Below, one piece after another: positions 31,799 to 39,985 of a stretch of 40,134 nucleotides of DNA; position 1 is the first letter of the stretch, and every line of letters starts with the position of its first letter. Source of the DNA: Clostridia bacterium (GTDB lineage: Bacteria; Bacillota; Clostridia; Christensenellales; Aristaeellaceae). The stretch is from the NCBI GenBank assembly GCA_017448975.1, contig JAFSKN010000014.1, positions 1 to 40,134 on the forward strand, written 5' to 3'. The notes under the pieces are model-generated. The model was given only the letters and a program-made list of their open reading frames with translations. It ran no database searches and was not told the origin of the DNA. Position numbers and translations under genes: made by a program.

Positions 31799-34180
31799 AT
31801 GAAGAAAATCGACGTTCACCTGCACGCTTCATCCGTGGATCAGGCCCGGGAAAGCCTGGATTACCTGCGGGGAAAGGGTGTTGCCCACGCCATTCTGATG
31901 AGCGTAGAGGAAACCGAACTTAACCGGGAAATCTGCGCCCAGGCGCCCGATCTGCACTGGATGTGCGGCTTAAGCGGAGAAAACCCCGATACTGTGTTTG
32001 ACCAACTGGCGGAATACAAGGAAGCGGGGGCCATCGGCGTTGGCGAGCTGTGCGTGAATCAGCGCATGGACAGCCCCTTCCTTGAGGCCCTGTTCGGGGC
32101 GGCGGAGAGCCTGGAAATGCCGGTGCTTTTCCATATGAGCCCGGAGGTGGGCTTCCAGTACGGCATCGTGGACGAGCCGGGGCTTCCGCTGCTGGAGGAA
32201 ACGCTGAAAAAACATCCTCATTTAAAGATCATCGGTCACAGCCAGCCCTTCTGGATCGAAATATCCGGCGATGCGCCGACGGACAGGGAAGGCCGCAACG
32301 GACGGGGCGAAGGTCCCGTCGCTCCCGGGGGCCGGGTGGTGGAGCTTTTGCGGAAATACCCCAACCTGTACGCCGATTTGTCCGCGGGCAGCGGGTTCTG
32401 CGCCATCGTGCGGGACGAAGCGTTTGGGTTAAAGTTTTTGGAAGAATTCCAGGATCAGCTGCTGTTCGGCACCGACACCGTGGACGTAAACAGCCCCTGG
32501 CAGCCGCCCCTGGCCGACTGGCTGGAAGAAAAATACGCGGCAGGCCTGATTTCCGCCTCCGTCATGCGGAAAATCTGCTGCGAAAACGCGGAAAAACTGT
32601 TCGGCAAGCTGCTCCACGACGATGAAAACACCGTTACGATCGACACCCCCTGCGGCCCGATCAAGGGGCTGCAAGATGAAAAGCGAAAAGCGTACTTGGG
32701 CATTCCCTACGCCAGCGCGGAGCGGTTCGCCTATCCCATCGTCACCACCCACTGGGAAGGGACCCTGGACGCCACGGATTTTGGCCCGTGCAGCTGGCAG
32801 TTCCGGGCTTTCCGTTCGGAAGCGCTGGGCGAAGACCCCTTCTATTACCACGAATTCCGCCAGGACATCCCCTTCCGCTACGGCGACGACTGCCAGCGGC
32901 TGAACATCTGGACGCCTTTACAAAAGCCGGACAAGCCCCTGCCCGTGATCGTCTACATTCATGGCGGCGCGTTCCTGGGCGGCAGCAGCGGGGAAAAGCA
33001 CCTGGCTCCGCCCTGCTGGACGGAAGAAAACGTGATCGCCGTTTCCCTCAATTACCGTTTAGGGCCCTTCGGTTTCCTCTGCGCCTCCGACGGCGTGCGG
33101 GAAAGCGGGCATACCGGCAACTACGGCATTTACGATCAGCTGGCCGCCCTGCAATGGGTGCATGACAATATTTCAGCCTTTGGCGGCGATCCGGACAATG
33201 TGACCCTCATGGGCCAAAGCGCGGGCTGCATGAGCGTCCAAATGCTGTGCATCTCCCCCAAGGCCAAGGGGCTGTTCCGCCGGGCGGTGCTGTGCTCCGG
33301 GGCGGGCCGCAGCGAGTTCTTCGATGGAAAAAACACCATGGAAGAAAACCTGTCCTTCGGGGACGCGGTGATGGACGCGCTGGGCTGCAAAACCATGAAG
33401 GATATGCGGCATGTGAGCGCCTGGAGGATTCAGAAGACTTTTGGCGAATTATTGATGAAAGCGAACCGGGGCCTTGCGGTGACCTCCCCCGTCATTAACG
33501 GCGACCTGATCCCCTGCCCGGTGAGCACGGCCATCGAAACCAGGCTGCTCCACAATATCCCCTATATCCTCTGCTCCACCGGTCAGGACCTATGGCAGCC
33601 CGAACTGTACCACGCCATCCTGAAATGGGAGGACGAGGCGGAAACCATCACCCAGGCGTCCCACGAATACTTCGCAGCCCTGTTCGATCTGGCCCGCCAG
33701 CTCGATCCCCAGCGCCGCCCGGTGACCGGCGTGCTGGAAAAGACCAGCAGCCCGGACCGCTGCCAGTGCTACCCGCTCATGGATTTCATCTGCCTGAACC
33801 GGTATTACGGCTGGTACATCAGCGGCGGCGATCTCAAGGGCGCGGAAGCCCAGTTCATGGAAGAAATGGATCAGTGGGCAGAAAAGAACCTGCACGTGCC
33901 CTTTGTGTTCACCGAATTCGGCACCGACACCCTGGACACCCTGCACAAGCTGCCCAGCGTGATGTGGAGCCAGGAATACCAGAGCGAATACATGGACATG
34001 AATTTCAGCGTCTTTGACCGCTACGCCTTCGTTCAGGGCGAATTGGCCTGGAACTTCGCCGATTTCCAGACGGGCCAGGGGGTCTTCCGGGTCAACGGCA
34101 ACAAAAAGGGCCTGTTCACCCGGTCTCGCCAGCCCAAGGACGCCGCCTACACCATGAAAAAACGCTGGGAGGAAAAATAA
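31799..34180 (+). CDS. Chimeric ORF: amidohydrolase + truncated carboxylesterase + truncated beta-glucuronidase
   Basis: 793 aa in one open frame. Residues 1-275: a complete amidohydrolase-2-type TIM barrel (DVHLHAS, FHMSPE, IGHSQPF, LLFGTDTVD) with metal ligands. About 278-605: type-B carboxylesterase from its usual first residues (TVTIDTPCGPIKGL) through HGGAF and nucleophile GQSAG, but broken off before the region with the catalytic His. About 608-793: the end of a GH2 beta-glucuronidase, beginning just after where the acid/base NEP motif would be, keeping the nucleophile in FTEFGTDT and the NFADF and FTRSRQPK motifs. So only the amidohydrolase part looks complete. Start ATG after AAGGGG. 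Either gene decay by in-frame deletions or misassembly; GH3 follows one base later. Confidence 0.8.
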   Translation: MKKIDVHLHASSVDQARESLDYLRGKGVAHAILMSVEETELNREICAQAPDLHWMCGLSGENPDTVFDQLAEYKEAGAIGVGELCVNQRMDSPFLEALFGAAESLEMPVLFHMSPEVGFQYGIVDEPGLPLLEETLKKHPHLKIIGHSQPFWIEISGDAPTDREGRNGRGEGPVAPGGRVVELLRKYPNLYADLSAGSGFCAIVRDEAFGLKFLEEFQDQLLFGTDTVDVNSPWQPPLADWLEEKYAAGLISASVMRKICCENAEKLFGKLLHDDENTVTIDTPCGPIKGLQDEKRKAYLGIPYASAERFAYPIVTTHWEGTLDATDFGPCSWQFRAFRSEALGEDPFYYHEFRQDIPFRYGDDCQRLNIWTPLQKPDKPLPVIVYIHGGAFLGGSSGEKHLAPPCWTEENVIAVSLNYRLGPFGFLCASDGVRESGHTGNYGIYDQLAALQWVHDNISAFGGDPDNVTLMGQSAGCMSVQMLCISPKAKGLFRRAVLCSGAGRSEFFDGKNTMEENLSFGDAVMDALGCKTMKDMRHVSAWRIQKTFGELLMKANRGLAVTSPVINGDLIPCPVSTAIETRLLHNIPYILCSTGQDLWQPELYHAILKWEDEAETITQASHEYFAALFDLARQLDPQRRPVTGVLEKTSSPDRCQCYPLMDFICLNRYYGWYISGGDLKGAEAQFMEEMDQWAEKNLHVPFVFTEFGTDTLDTLHKLPSVMWSQEYQSEYMDMNFSVFDRYAFVQGELAWNFADFQTGQGVFRVNGNKKGLFTRSRQPKDAAYTMKKRWEEK

Positions 34181-34181
34181 A

Positions 34182-36437
34182 ATGAAGACCGCGAAAGAAC
34201 TCGTTCGTGAAATGACCTTAGAAGAAAAATGCTCCATGCTGTCCGGCCTGGATTTCTGGCACACCCAGCCCATCCCGCGCCTCGGCATCGAAGCCGTGAT
34301 GGTGTCCGACGGCCCCCACGGTCTGCGCAAGCAGGCGGAAAAGACCGACCACTTAGGCCTGAATGAAAGCATCCCCGCCGTGTGCTTCCCCGCCGCCTGC
34401 GCCATGGCGGCCAGCTTTGACCGTGCGCTTCTGCGCCGGGTGGGCGAAGCCATGGGCGATCAGTGCCAGCATGAGCAGGTGGGCGTGAACTTAGGCCCCG
34501 CCATCAACATCAAACGTTCCCCCCTGTGCGGGCGCAACTTTGAGTACATGAGCGAAGACCCCTACCTGGCCGGTGAATTAGCCGTCAGCCTGATCCAGGG
34601 CGTACAGAGCAAAAACGTGGGCGTCAGCGTGAAGCATTTCGCCGCCAACAACCAGGAGCACCGCCGCATGTCCAGCGACAGCGTGGTGGACGAAAGGACC
34701 CTGCGGGAAATCTACCTGCCCGCCTTTGAAGCGGCGGCCAAGCGGGGCCATGCCTGGACCTTCATGTGCTCCTACAACAAGCTGAACGGCGAATACGCCA
34801 GCCAGCACAAGTGGCTGCTCACCGACCTGCTGCGCAAGGAATGGGGCTTTGACGGCTACGTGATGAGCGACTGGGGCGCGGTCAGCGACCGGGTGAAGGG
34901 CGTGGAAGCGGGCCTCGATCTGGAAATGCCCTCCAGCAACGGGGAACGGGACCGGGCGGTGATGAAGGCCGTTCAGGAAGGCCGTCTGGATGAAAAGTAC
35001 GTGGATCAGGCGGTGGAGCGCATTCTGGACGTGAACCTGCGGTATCTCAACAATGCCAAACCGGAAACGCCCTGGGACAAGGAAGCCGATCACGCCTTAG
35101 CGGGCCGGGCGGCCGCCGAGTGCATGGTGCTGCTGAAAAATGAGGACAATATCCTGCCTTTGAAGAAGGAAGAAAAAGTGGCCGTCATCGGCGAATTTGC
35201 CGCAAAGCCCCGGTATCAGGGCGGCGGCAGCTCCCACATCAACAGCTTCAAGGTCACGTCCCTTTTGAACGCTTTAGCGGGCGAACAGAATATCACCTAC
35301 GCCCAGGGCTGCGCCATCAAATCCGAAGAAACAGACGCCGCCCTGCTTGCGGCGGCTGTGGAAGCGGCGAAGGCGGCGGACAAGGCCGTGGTGGTGGCGG
35401 GGCTTCCTGACAGCTTTGAGAGCGAAGGCTACGACCGCACGCATATGCGCATGCCGGAAAACCAGGTGGCGCTGATCGAAGCGGTGGCGAAAGCCAATCC
35501 CAACACGGTGGTGCTGCTGTACAACGGGTCTCCTGTGGAAATGCCCTGGATCGACTGCGTAAAAGGCGTGATCGAAGGCTATCTGGGCGGCCAGAACGTG
35601 GGCTTTGCCAGCCGCGCCGTGCTGTACGGCGAAGTGAACCCCTGCGGACGCCTGCCCGAAACCCTGCCGGAGCATTTGGAGGACACGCCCTGCTACCTCA
35701 CCTACGGCGGAGAAGGCAACCGTGCGGAATACACGGAAGGGGTGTTCGTAGGCTACCGGTGGTATACCAGCAAGCTGCAGCCCGTGCTGTTCCCCTTCGG
35801 CTACGGCCTGAGCTACACCCAGTTTGCATATGCCAACCTGCGCCTGTCCGCAAACAGCATCAAGGATACCGATACCGTGACCGTGCAGGTGGACGTGACC
35901 AATATCGGCGCTGTGCCCGGCAAGGAAGTTGTGCAGCTGTACGTGGCCCCGCCCAAAACCGATTTGATCCGCCCCGTCCGGGAACTCAAGGGCTTTGAAA
36001 AGGTGGAGCTCCAGCCCGGCGAAACGAAAACCGTATCCTTCACTTTGGACGAGCGCTCCTTCGCCTACTGGAACACGGCCCTGCACGGCTGGCACGTGGT
36101 CAGCGGCGATTATGATATTCAAATCTGTCGGAACGCGGAAGAAGTGGAGCTGGGGGCCAGCCTCCAGGTGACCGGCACCAAAGCGCCGCCCCGGCATTAC
36201 GATGCCGACACCATCGTGATGGATTTGGACGAGCGTGCTATGGGCATCCTCCAGGAAACCATGCAGGGGGCCATGGGCGTGATGGGCGGCGGGGAAGAAG
36301 CGGGCGAGGACGCCGCCATCAACGCGGAAATGAGCATGGCCATGATGCGCTATATGCCCCTGCGCACCTTCGTTTCCTTCGGCAGCATGACGCTTCAAAA
36401 TTTGGAACAGCTTCTTGACCAAATGAACAAGGAATAA
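34182..36437 (+). CDS. Glycoside hydrolase family 3 beta-glycosidase
   Basis: 751 aa. N-terminal GH3 barrel with VSDGPHGLRK, KHFAANNQEHRR and nucleophile Asp230 in VMSDWGA; C-terminal alpha/beta domain with probable acid/base Glu415 in ESEGYDR; fibronectin III-like domain about 560-670 (FPFGYGLSYTQF start); then a Met-rich tail ending MRYMPLRTFVSFGSMT, seen in other clostridial GH3 enzymes. No signal peptide, so it acts in the cytoplasm on imported oligosaccharides, probably as beta-glucosidase or beta-xylosidase. It appears intact, unlike its neighbours. AGGA-rich ribosome site lies in the preceding ORF, one base apart. Confidence 0.93.
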   Translation: MKTAKELVREMTLEEKCSMLSGLDFWHTQPIPRLGIEAVMVSDGPHGLRKQAEKTDHLGLNESIPAVCFPAACAMAASFDRALLRRVGEAMGDQCQHEQVGVNLGPAINIKRSPLCGRNFEYMSEDPYLAGELAVSLIQGVQSKNVGVSVKHFAANNQEHRRMSSDSVVDERTLREIYLPAFEAAAKRGHAWTFMCSYNKLNGEYASQHKWLLTDLLRKEWGFDGYVMSDWGAVSDRVKGVEAGLDLEMPSSNGERDRAVMKAVQEGRLDEKYVDQAVERILDVNLRYLNNAKPETPWDKEADHALAGRAAAECMVLLKNEDNILPLKKEEKVAVIGEFAAKPRYQGGGSSHINSFKVTSLLNALAGEQNITYAQGCAIKSEETDAALLAAAVEAAKAADKAVVVAGLPDSFESEGYDRTHMRMPENQVALIEAVAKANPNTVVLLYNGSPVEMPWIDCVKGVIEGYLGGQNVGFASRAVLYGEVNPCGRLPETLPEHLEDTPCYLTYGGEGNRAEYTEGVFVGYRWYTSKLQPVLFPFGYGLSYTQFAYANLRLSANSIKDTDTVTVQVDVTNIGAVPGKEVVQLYVAPPKTDLIRPVRELKGFEKVELQPGETKTVSFTLDERSFAYWNTALHGWHVVSGDYDIQICRNAEEVELGASLQVTGTKAPPRHYDADTIVMDLDERAMGILQETMQGAMGVMGGGEEAGEDAAINAEMSMAMMRYMPLRTFVSFGSMTLQNLEQLLDQMNKE

Positions 36438-36444
36438 GGCTTGA

Positions 36445-36759
36445 ATCAAGCTGAATTTCCAGGGCGCATTGCTTCCCGCCCAGACCTTTGCCAAGGACAG
36501 GGTGGCGCGCAAGCGCGGCTGCATCCTGAACATTTCCTCCATGAACGCTTACATCCCGCTGACCAAAATCCCCGCCGATTCCGGCGCGAAGGCCGCCATC
36601 AGCAGCTTCACCCGGTGGCTGGCGACCCACTTCACGGGCGGCGGCATCCGGGCCAACGCCATCGCCCCCGGCTTCCTGGTGAGCGGCCAGAACCGGGCCC
36701 TGTGCTTTAACCCGGACGGAACGCCTGCCGCCCGTTCCGAAATTTGCCATGATCGGTAA
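36445..36759 (+). pseudogene. Internal fragment of an SDR oxidoreductase (D-mannonate oxidoreductase-like)
   Basis: About 104 residues from KLNFQGALLPAQTFAKD to RSEICHDR. GCILNISSMNAYIPLTKIP and GIRANAIAPGFLVSGQN are short-chain dehydrogenase sequence resembling D-mannonate/fructuronate oxidoreductases. The N-terminal NAD(P)-binding part and the C-terminus are missing, and the catalytic YxxxK reads DSGAK, so Tyr is now Asp. Non-functional remnant of a uronate pathway gene. Confidence 0.8.
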
Positions 36760-36802
36760 AAAGAATAATTGATTATACTGCAAGGGGTACAAAAACAACG
36801 TA

Positions 36803-36831
36803 TTGACAGATCACGAAGAATGAAATACGAT
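36803..36831 (+). promoter_or_regulatory. Promoter of GH105 gene
   Basis: TTGACA (36803-36808), 17-nt spacer, TACGAT (36826-36831), about 70 nt before the start. Confidence 0.65.
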
Positions 36832-36900
36832 ATTTCCGAATCATGGAAAACAAAAACGCGAAACGATAGCATCTTTCATCGCGATTGGGAGGACTGAACC

Positions 36901-38019
36901 GTGGACAAGAAGCTGCTGAACGAAAAACTGGATCTGGTGATCCATAAGCTCATGCACCTGGACGCAGCCGACGCGGAGCTTGCCAAAAACGCCTCCAAGG
37001 AAGACCGGAAAAAGGGCATGTTCGCCAGGGATTTTGGCATCAGGGAATGGGACTGGCCCCAGGGCGTGGGCCTGTACGGCCTGCTGCAATTGCAGGCGTG
37101 CCGGGGAAACCGGGACTACGACGCATTCCTGCTCCAATGGGTGAAGGACAACCTGGCCATCGGCCTGCCTTCCGTCAATATCAACACCACGGCCCCCTTC
37201 CTTACCCTGTTCGACCTGACGGAGCGCTATGACCTGCCGGAATGGGAAGCGCTGTGCGAGGAACGGGCGGATTATCTGGTTCACATCCTGCCGAAGACTC
37301 AGATGGGCGGCTTTGAACACGTGACCAGCCACGCCACGGATCGGAACGACGTATCGCGGAACCCGGAACAGCTGTGGGCCGACACCCTGTTCATGGCCGT
37401 GCTGTTCCTTGGCAGGATGGGCGTGCGCCGCGGCAATCAGGAATGGATCGACGAAGCGGTTTACCAATACCTGCTCCACATCAAGTACCTGGCGGACAAC
37501 CGCACCGGCTTCCTCTATCACGGCTGGACCTTCCAGGAACACAGCAATTTCGGCGGCATCTTCTGGAACCGGGGCAATTCCTGGTTCACCTACGGGGCGG
37601 TCATGTTCCTGAAAGCCATGGAAGGCCATATCAGCGGGGCGGACAGGCGTTTTATTCTAAGCGCCTGGAAAAACCAGGTGGACGCGCTGGTCAAGGTCCA
37701 GGACCCCTGCGGTTTATGGCATACCATCCTGACCGATCCAAGCTCTTATCTGGAGACCTCCGGGTCAGGCGCTGTTGCGGCAGGCATATTGGCAGGCATT
37801 CGCTTTGGTTATCTGGATGAAACCTATCTGCCCGCGGCCGAGAAAGCAGCAGAGGCGCTGCTCGATTACGTGGACGACGACGGTTTGGTGGGCAATGTGT
37901 CCGCCGGTACGGGCATGGGCATGGACGCCCAGCACTATAAAGATATTCTGATCCGGCCCATGGCCTACGGCCAGTCCCTCACGGCCCTGGCGCTGACGGA
38001 AGCGCTGTATCTGGCGTAA
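36901..38019 (+). CDS. Glycoside hydrolase family 105, unsaturated glycuronyl hydrolase
   Basis: 372 aa, (alpha/alpha)6-barrel family of YteR. These enzymes hydrate the unsaturated uronic acid left at the end of pectin or rhamnogalacturonan fragments by lyases. Asp161 in QLWADTLFMA matches the catalytic Asp of YteR, and RGNSWFTYG plus LWHTILTDPSSYLETSGSG are family signatures. No signal peptide: cytoplasmic. GTG start with GGGAGGA upstream and its own promoter. Complete and in good shape, so pectin-fragment use probably persists in this strain. Confidence 0.93.
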   Translation: MDKKLLNEKLDLVIHKLMHLDAADAELAKNASKEDRKKGMFARDFGIREWDWPQGVGLYGLLQLQACRGNRDYDAFLLQWVKDNLAIGLPSVNINTTAPFLTLFDLTERYDLPEWEALCEERADYLVHILPKTQMGGFEHVTSHATDRNDVSRNPEQLWADTLFMAVLFLGRMGVRRGNQEWIDEAVYQYLLHIKYLADNRTGFLYHGWTFQEHSNFGGIFWNRGNSWFTYGAVMFLKAMEGHISGADRRFILSAWKNQVDALVKVQDPCGLWHTILTDPSSYLETSGSGAVAAGILAGIRFGYLDETYLPAAEKAAEALLDYVDDDGLVGNVSAGTGMGMDAQHYKDILIRPMAYGQSLTALALTEALYLA

Positions 38020-38176
38020 AACCGCCCCCGCAGCAAAGAAGCAAGACGCTATGATCGGAAAGATCCCCAAAAGGGGATTGTGTCTGGTTGATTGTCCTTG
38101 TGAAAAGCGGCTGCCCGAACTCCCCGGAAAGGCAATGGATGGACTGAAAAATAGAAAACCGCGCAAATAAAGAAAG

Positions 38177-38206
38177 GGCCAGGGGATCCATACCGGTTCC
38201 CTGGCC
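38177..38206 (-). terminator. Terminator of sulfhydrylase gene
   Basis: GGCCAGGG/CCCTGGCC stem; on the minus strand followed by CCTTTCTTTATTT. The rest of 38020-38232 holds a small CCCC-aaaa-GGGG hairpin (about 38066-38077) that may end GH105. Confidence 0.7.
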
Positions 38207-38232
38207 TTGATTGCGCTTTCTCTGTCTTTCGT

Positions 38233-39519
38233 TTATTCGCGGATGGCCCCGAAGCCGTTTTCCAGATCGGCGATGATATCGTCGATGTGCTCCGTGCCGA
38301 TGGACAGGCGGATGGTGTTGGGTTTGATGCCCTGATCCAGCAGTTCTTCCGGGCTCAGCTGGGAATGGGTGGTGGAGGCCGGATGGATCACCAGGGATTT
38401 TACGTCCGCCACGTTGGCCAGCAGGGAGAAGATTTTCAGGCTGTCGATGAAGGCCCAGGCTTCCTTCTGCCCGCCCTTGATTTCAAACGTGAAGATGGAT
38501 GCGCCGCCCTTGGGGAAATACCGTTCATACAGGGCGTGGTCGGGATGTGACCGCAGGGAGGGATGGTTCACCTTTTCCACCAGGGGATGGTTTTGCAGGA
38601 ATTCCACCACTTTTTTGGTGTTTTCGGCGTGCCGGTCCAGCCGGAGGGACAGGGTTTCCACACCCTGCAAAAGCAGGAAAGCGTTGAAGGGGGAGATGGA
38701 CGCGCCGGTGTCCCGAAGCAGGATGGCGCGGATATAGGTGACGAAGGCCGCCGGGCCCACCACGTCATAGAAGGATACCCCGTGATAGCTGGGGTTGGGC
38801 GCGGCGATGTTGGGATATTTCCCGCTGGCCTTCCAATCGAATTTCCCGGATTCCACGATGATGCCGCCCAAGGTGGTGCCGTGGCCGCCGATGAATTTGG
38901 TGGCGGAGTGCACCACGATGTCCGCGCCGTGCTCGATGGGGCGGATCCAGTACGGGGTGCCGAAGGTGTTGTCGATCACCAGGGGCAGGCCGTGCTTATG
39001 GGCGATTTCCGCGATGGCGTCGATGTCTGGAATGTCGCTGTTGGGGTTGCCCAGGGTTTCCAGGTAAACGGCCCGGGTGTTGTCCTGAATAGCGCTTTCC
39101 ACTTCTTTGAGATTGTGGGCGTCCACAAAGGTGGTGGAAATGCCGTACTGGGGCAGGGTATGCGAAAGCAGGTTGAAGCTGCCGCCATAAATGGTCTTCT
39201 GGGCCACGATGTGCCCGCCGTTGGCAGCAAGCGCTTCGATGGTGTAGGTGATGGCCGCCGCGCCGGAGGCCACCGCCAGGGCCGCGCTGCCGCCCTCCAG
39301 GGCAGCCATGCGCTTTTCCAGTACCTCCTGGGTAGAATTGGTGAGTCTGCCGTAAATGTTGCCCGCGTCCGCCAGGCCGAAGCGGTCGGCGGCGTGCTGG
39401 CTGTTGTGGAACACATAAGAGGTGGTCTGGTAAATGGGCACCGCACGGGCGTCGGTGGCGGGGTCGGCCTGCTCCTGGCCTACGTGAAGCTGCAGGGTTT
39501 CAAATTTATAGTTACTCAT
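38233..39519 (-). CDS. O-acetylhomoserine (thiol)-lyase / sulfhydrylase
   Basis: 428 aa from the ATG at 39519 (AAAGGAG upstream; the frame is open further, but into leader sequence). PLP enzyme of the Cys/Met metabolism family that makes homocysteine (from sulfide) or methionine from O-acetylhomoserine. PLP Lys208 in VVHSATKFIGGHG; LETLGNPNSDIPDID and VIDNTFGTPY are typical of MetY-like enzymes. Preceded by a regulatory leader (39572-39819). Confidence 0.94.
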   Translation of the reverse strand: MSNYKFETLQLHVGQEQADPATDARAVPIYQTTSYVFHNSQHAADRFGLADAGNIYGRLTNSTQEVLEKRMAALEGGSAALAVASGAAAITYTIEALAANGGHIVAQKTIYGGSFNLLSHTLPQYGISTTFVDAHNLKEVESAIQDNTRAVYLETLGNPNSDIPDIDAIAEIAHKHGLPLVIDNTFGTPYWIRPIEHGADIVVHSATKFIGGHGTTLGGIIVESGKFDWKASGKYPNIAAPNPSYHGVSFYDVVGPAAFVTYIRAILLRDTGASISPFNAFLLLQGVETLSLRLDRHAENTKKVVEFLQNHPLVEKVNHPSLRSHPDHALYERYFPKGGASIFTFEIKGGQKEAWAFIDSLKIFSLLANVADVKSLVIHPASTTHSQLSPEELLDQGIKPNTIRLSIGTEHIDDIIADLENGFGAIRE

Positions 39520-39571
39520 GATTTTTTCTCCTTTTCTTTTTTTGTCGCTGTGCTGTTTCCTCTCCGGCAAT

Positions 39572-39606
39572 AAAAAACCGGGGGCTGTTTTCTAAGCTCC
39601 CGGGCA
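39572..39606 (-). terminator. Leader terminator, candidate attenuator
   Basis: On the minus strand: TGCCCGGGAG..., stem CCGGGAGCT/AGCCCCCGG with an 8-nt loop, then T6 (39577-39572), lying between the leader peptide and the sulfhydrylase gene. The 5' arm (39606-39597) is perfectly complementary over 10 nt to 39702-39693 inside the leader ORF, so the two pairings exclude each other. Confidence 0.75.
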
Positions 39607-39635
39607 CATGACAGACAGAAGAAGGAGAATCGATT

Positions 39636-39758
39636 TCATCCCCTCATCCAATGGCGCGTGGATAAACAGCCGAACGCCCCTGCCACGGAACCTGCCCGGG
39701 AGTAAAGCATTCGACAGCACATAATGCTCTGCTGTTTGCGAACCACGGTTTCGGACAT
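39636..39758 (-). CDS. Cysteine-containing leader peptide
   Basis: 40-codon ORF starting at 39758 with AGGAGG eight bases upstream, shortly after a consensus promoter. It begins MSETVVRKQQSI and then has Met13-Cys14-Cys15-Arg16-Met17, with a third Cys at 31. The antiterminator segment begins 11 nt after the second Cys codon, so a ribosome halted at the Cys codons would leave it free. No protein function expected; likely a sensor of charged tRNA-Cys (or Met). Confidence 0.68.
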   Translation of the reverse strand: MSETVVRKQQSIMCCRMLYSRAGSVAGAFGCLSTRHWMRG

Positions 39759-39790
39759 CCCTCGCGCCTCCTTTCGGATGAAGTATCTGC

Positions 39791-39819
39791 ATGATAGCAC
39801 GATTTGCCTACTATGTCAA
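39791..39819 (-). promoter_or_regulatory. Promoter of leader and sulfhydrylase gene
   Basis: On the minus strand TTGACA (39819-39814), 17-nt spacer, TATCAT (39796-39791). Confidence 0.75.
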
Positions 39820-39895
39820 TAGGTAATTTGAATTTTTTCAATTTTTTCGTTCACTTCATGATCCATAAGGGTTTGATCGCCAGGCATAGGATGAG

Positions 39896-39946
39896 AAAAA
39901 CAGTTCATTCATCCTCCTGCCGCTGGCAGAAACGATGGATGAACTG
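39896..39946 (-). terminator. Terminator of dapF
   Basis: Arms CAGTTCATCCATC and GATGAATGAACTG on the minus strand with a loop of about 20 nt, followed by T5 (39900-39896). Confidence 0.75.
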
Positions 39947-39985
39947 CTATCCCCATCGGGAAAATCTGAAAGAAAGCGCAATGGT

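Noticed and set aside
34182-36542. Long minus-strand frames opposite the GH3 gene
   Set aside because: Codon-bias shadows; the plus strand encodes an intact enzyme with catalytic motifs.
39520-39830. SAM riboswitch or T-box upstream of the sulfhydrylase gene
   Set aside because: Expected in Firmicutes, but neither the SAM-I core (CTTATC..AGAG..GG..GAGGGA) nor the T-box GGTGG-ACC-CG core is present; the leader ORF and terminator explain the region better.
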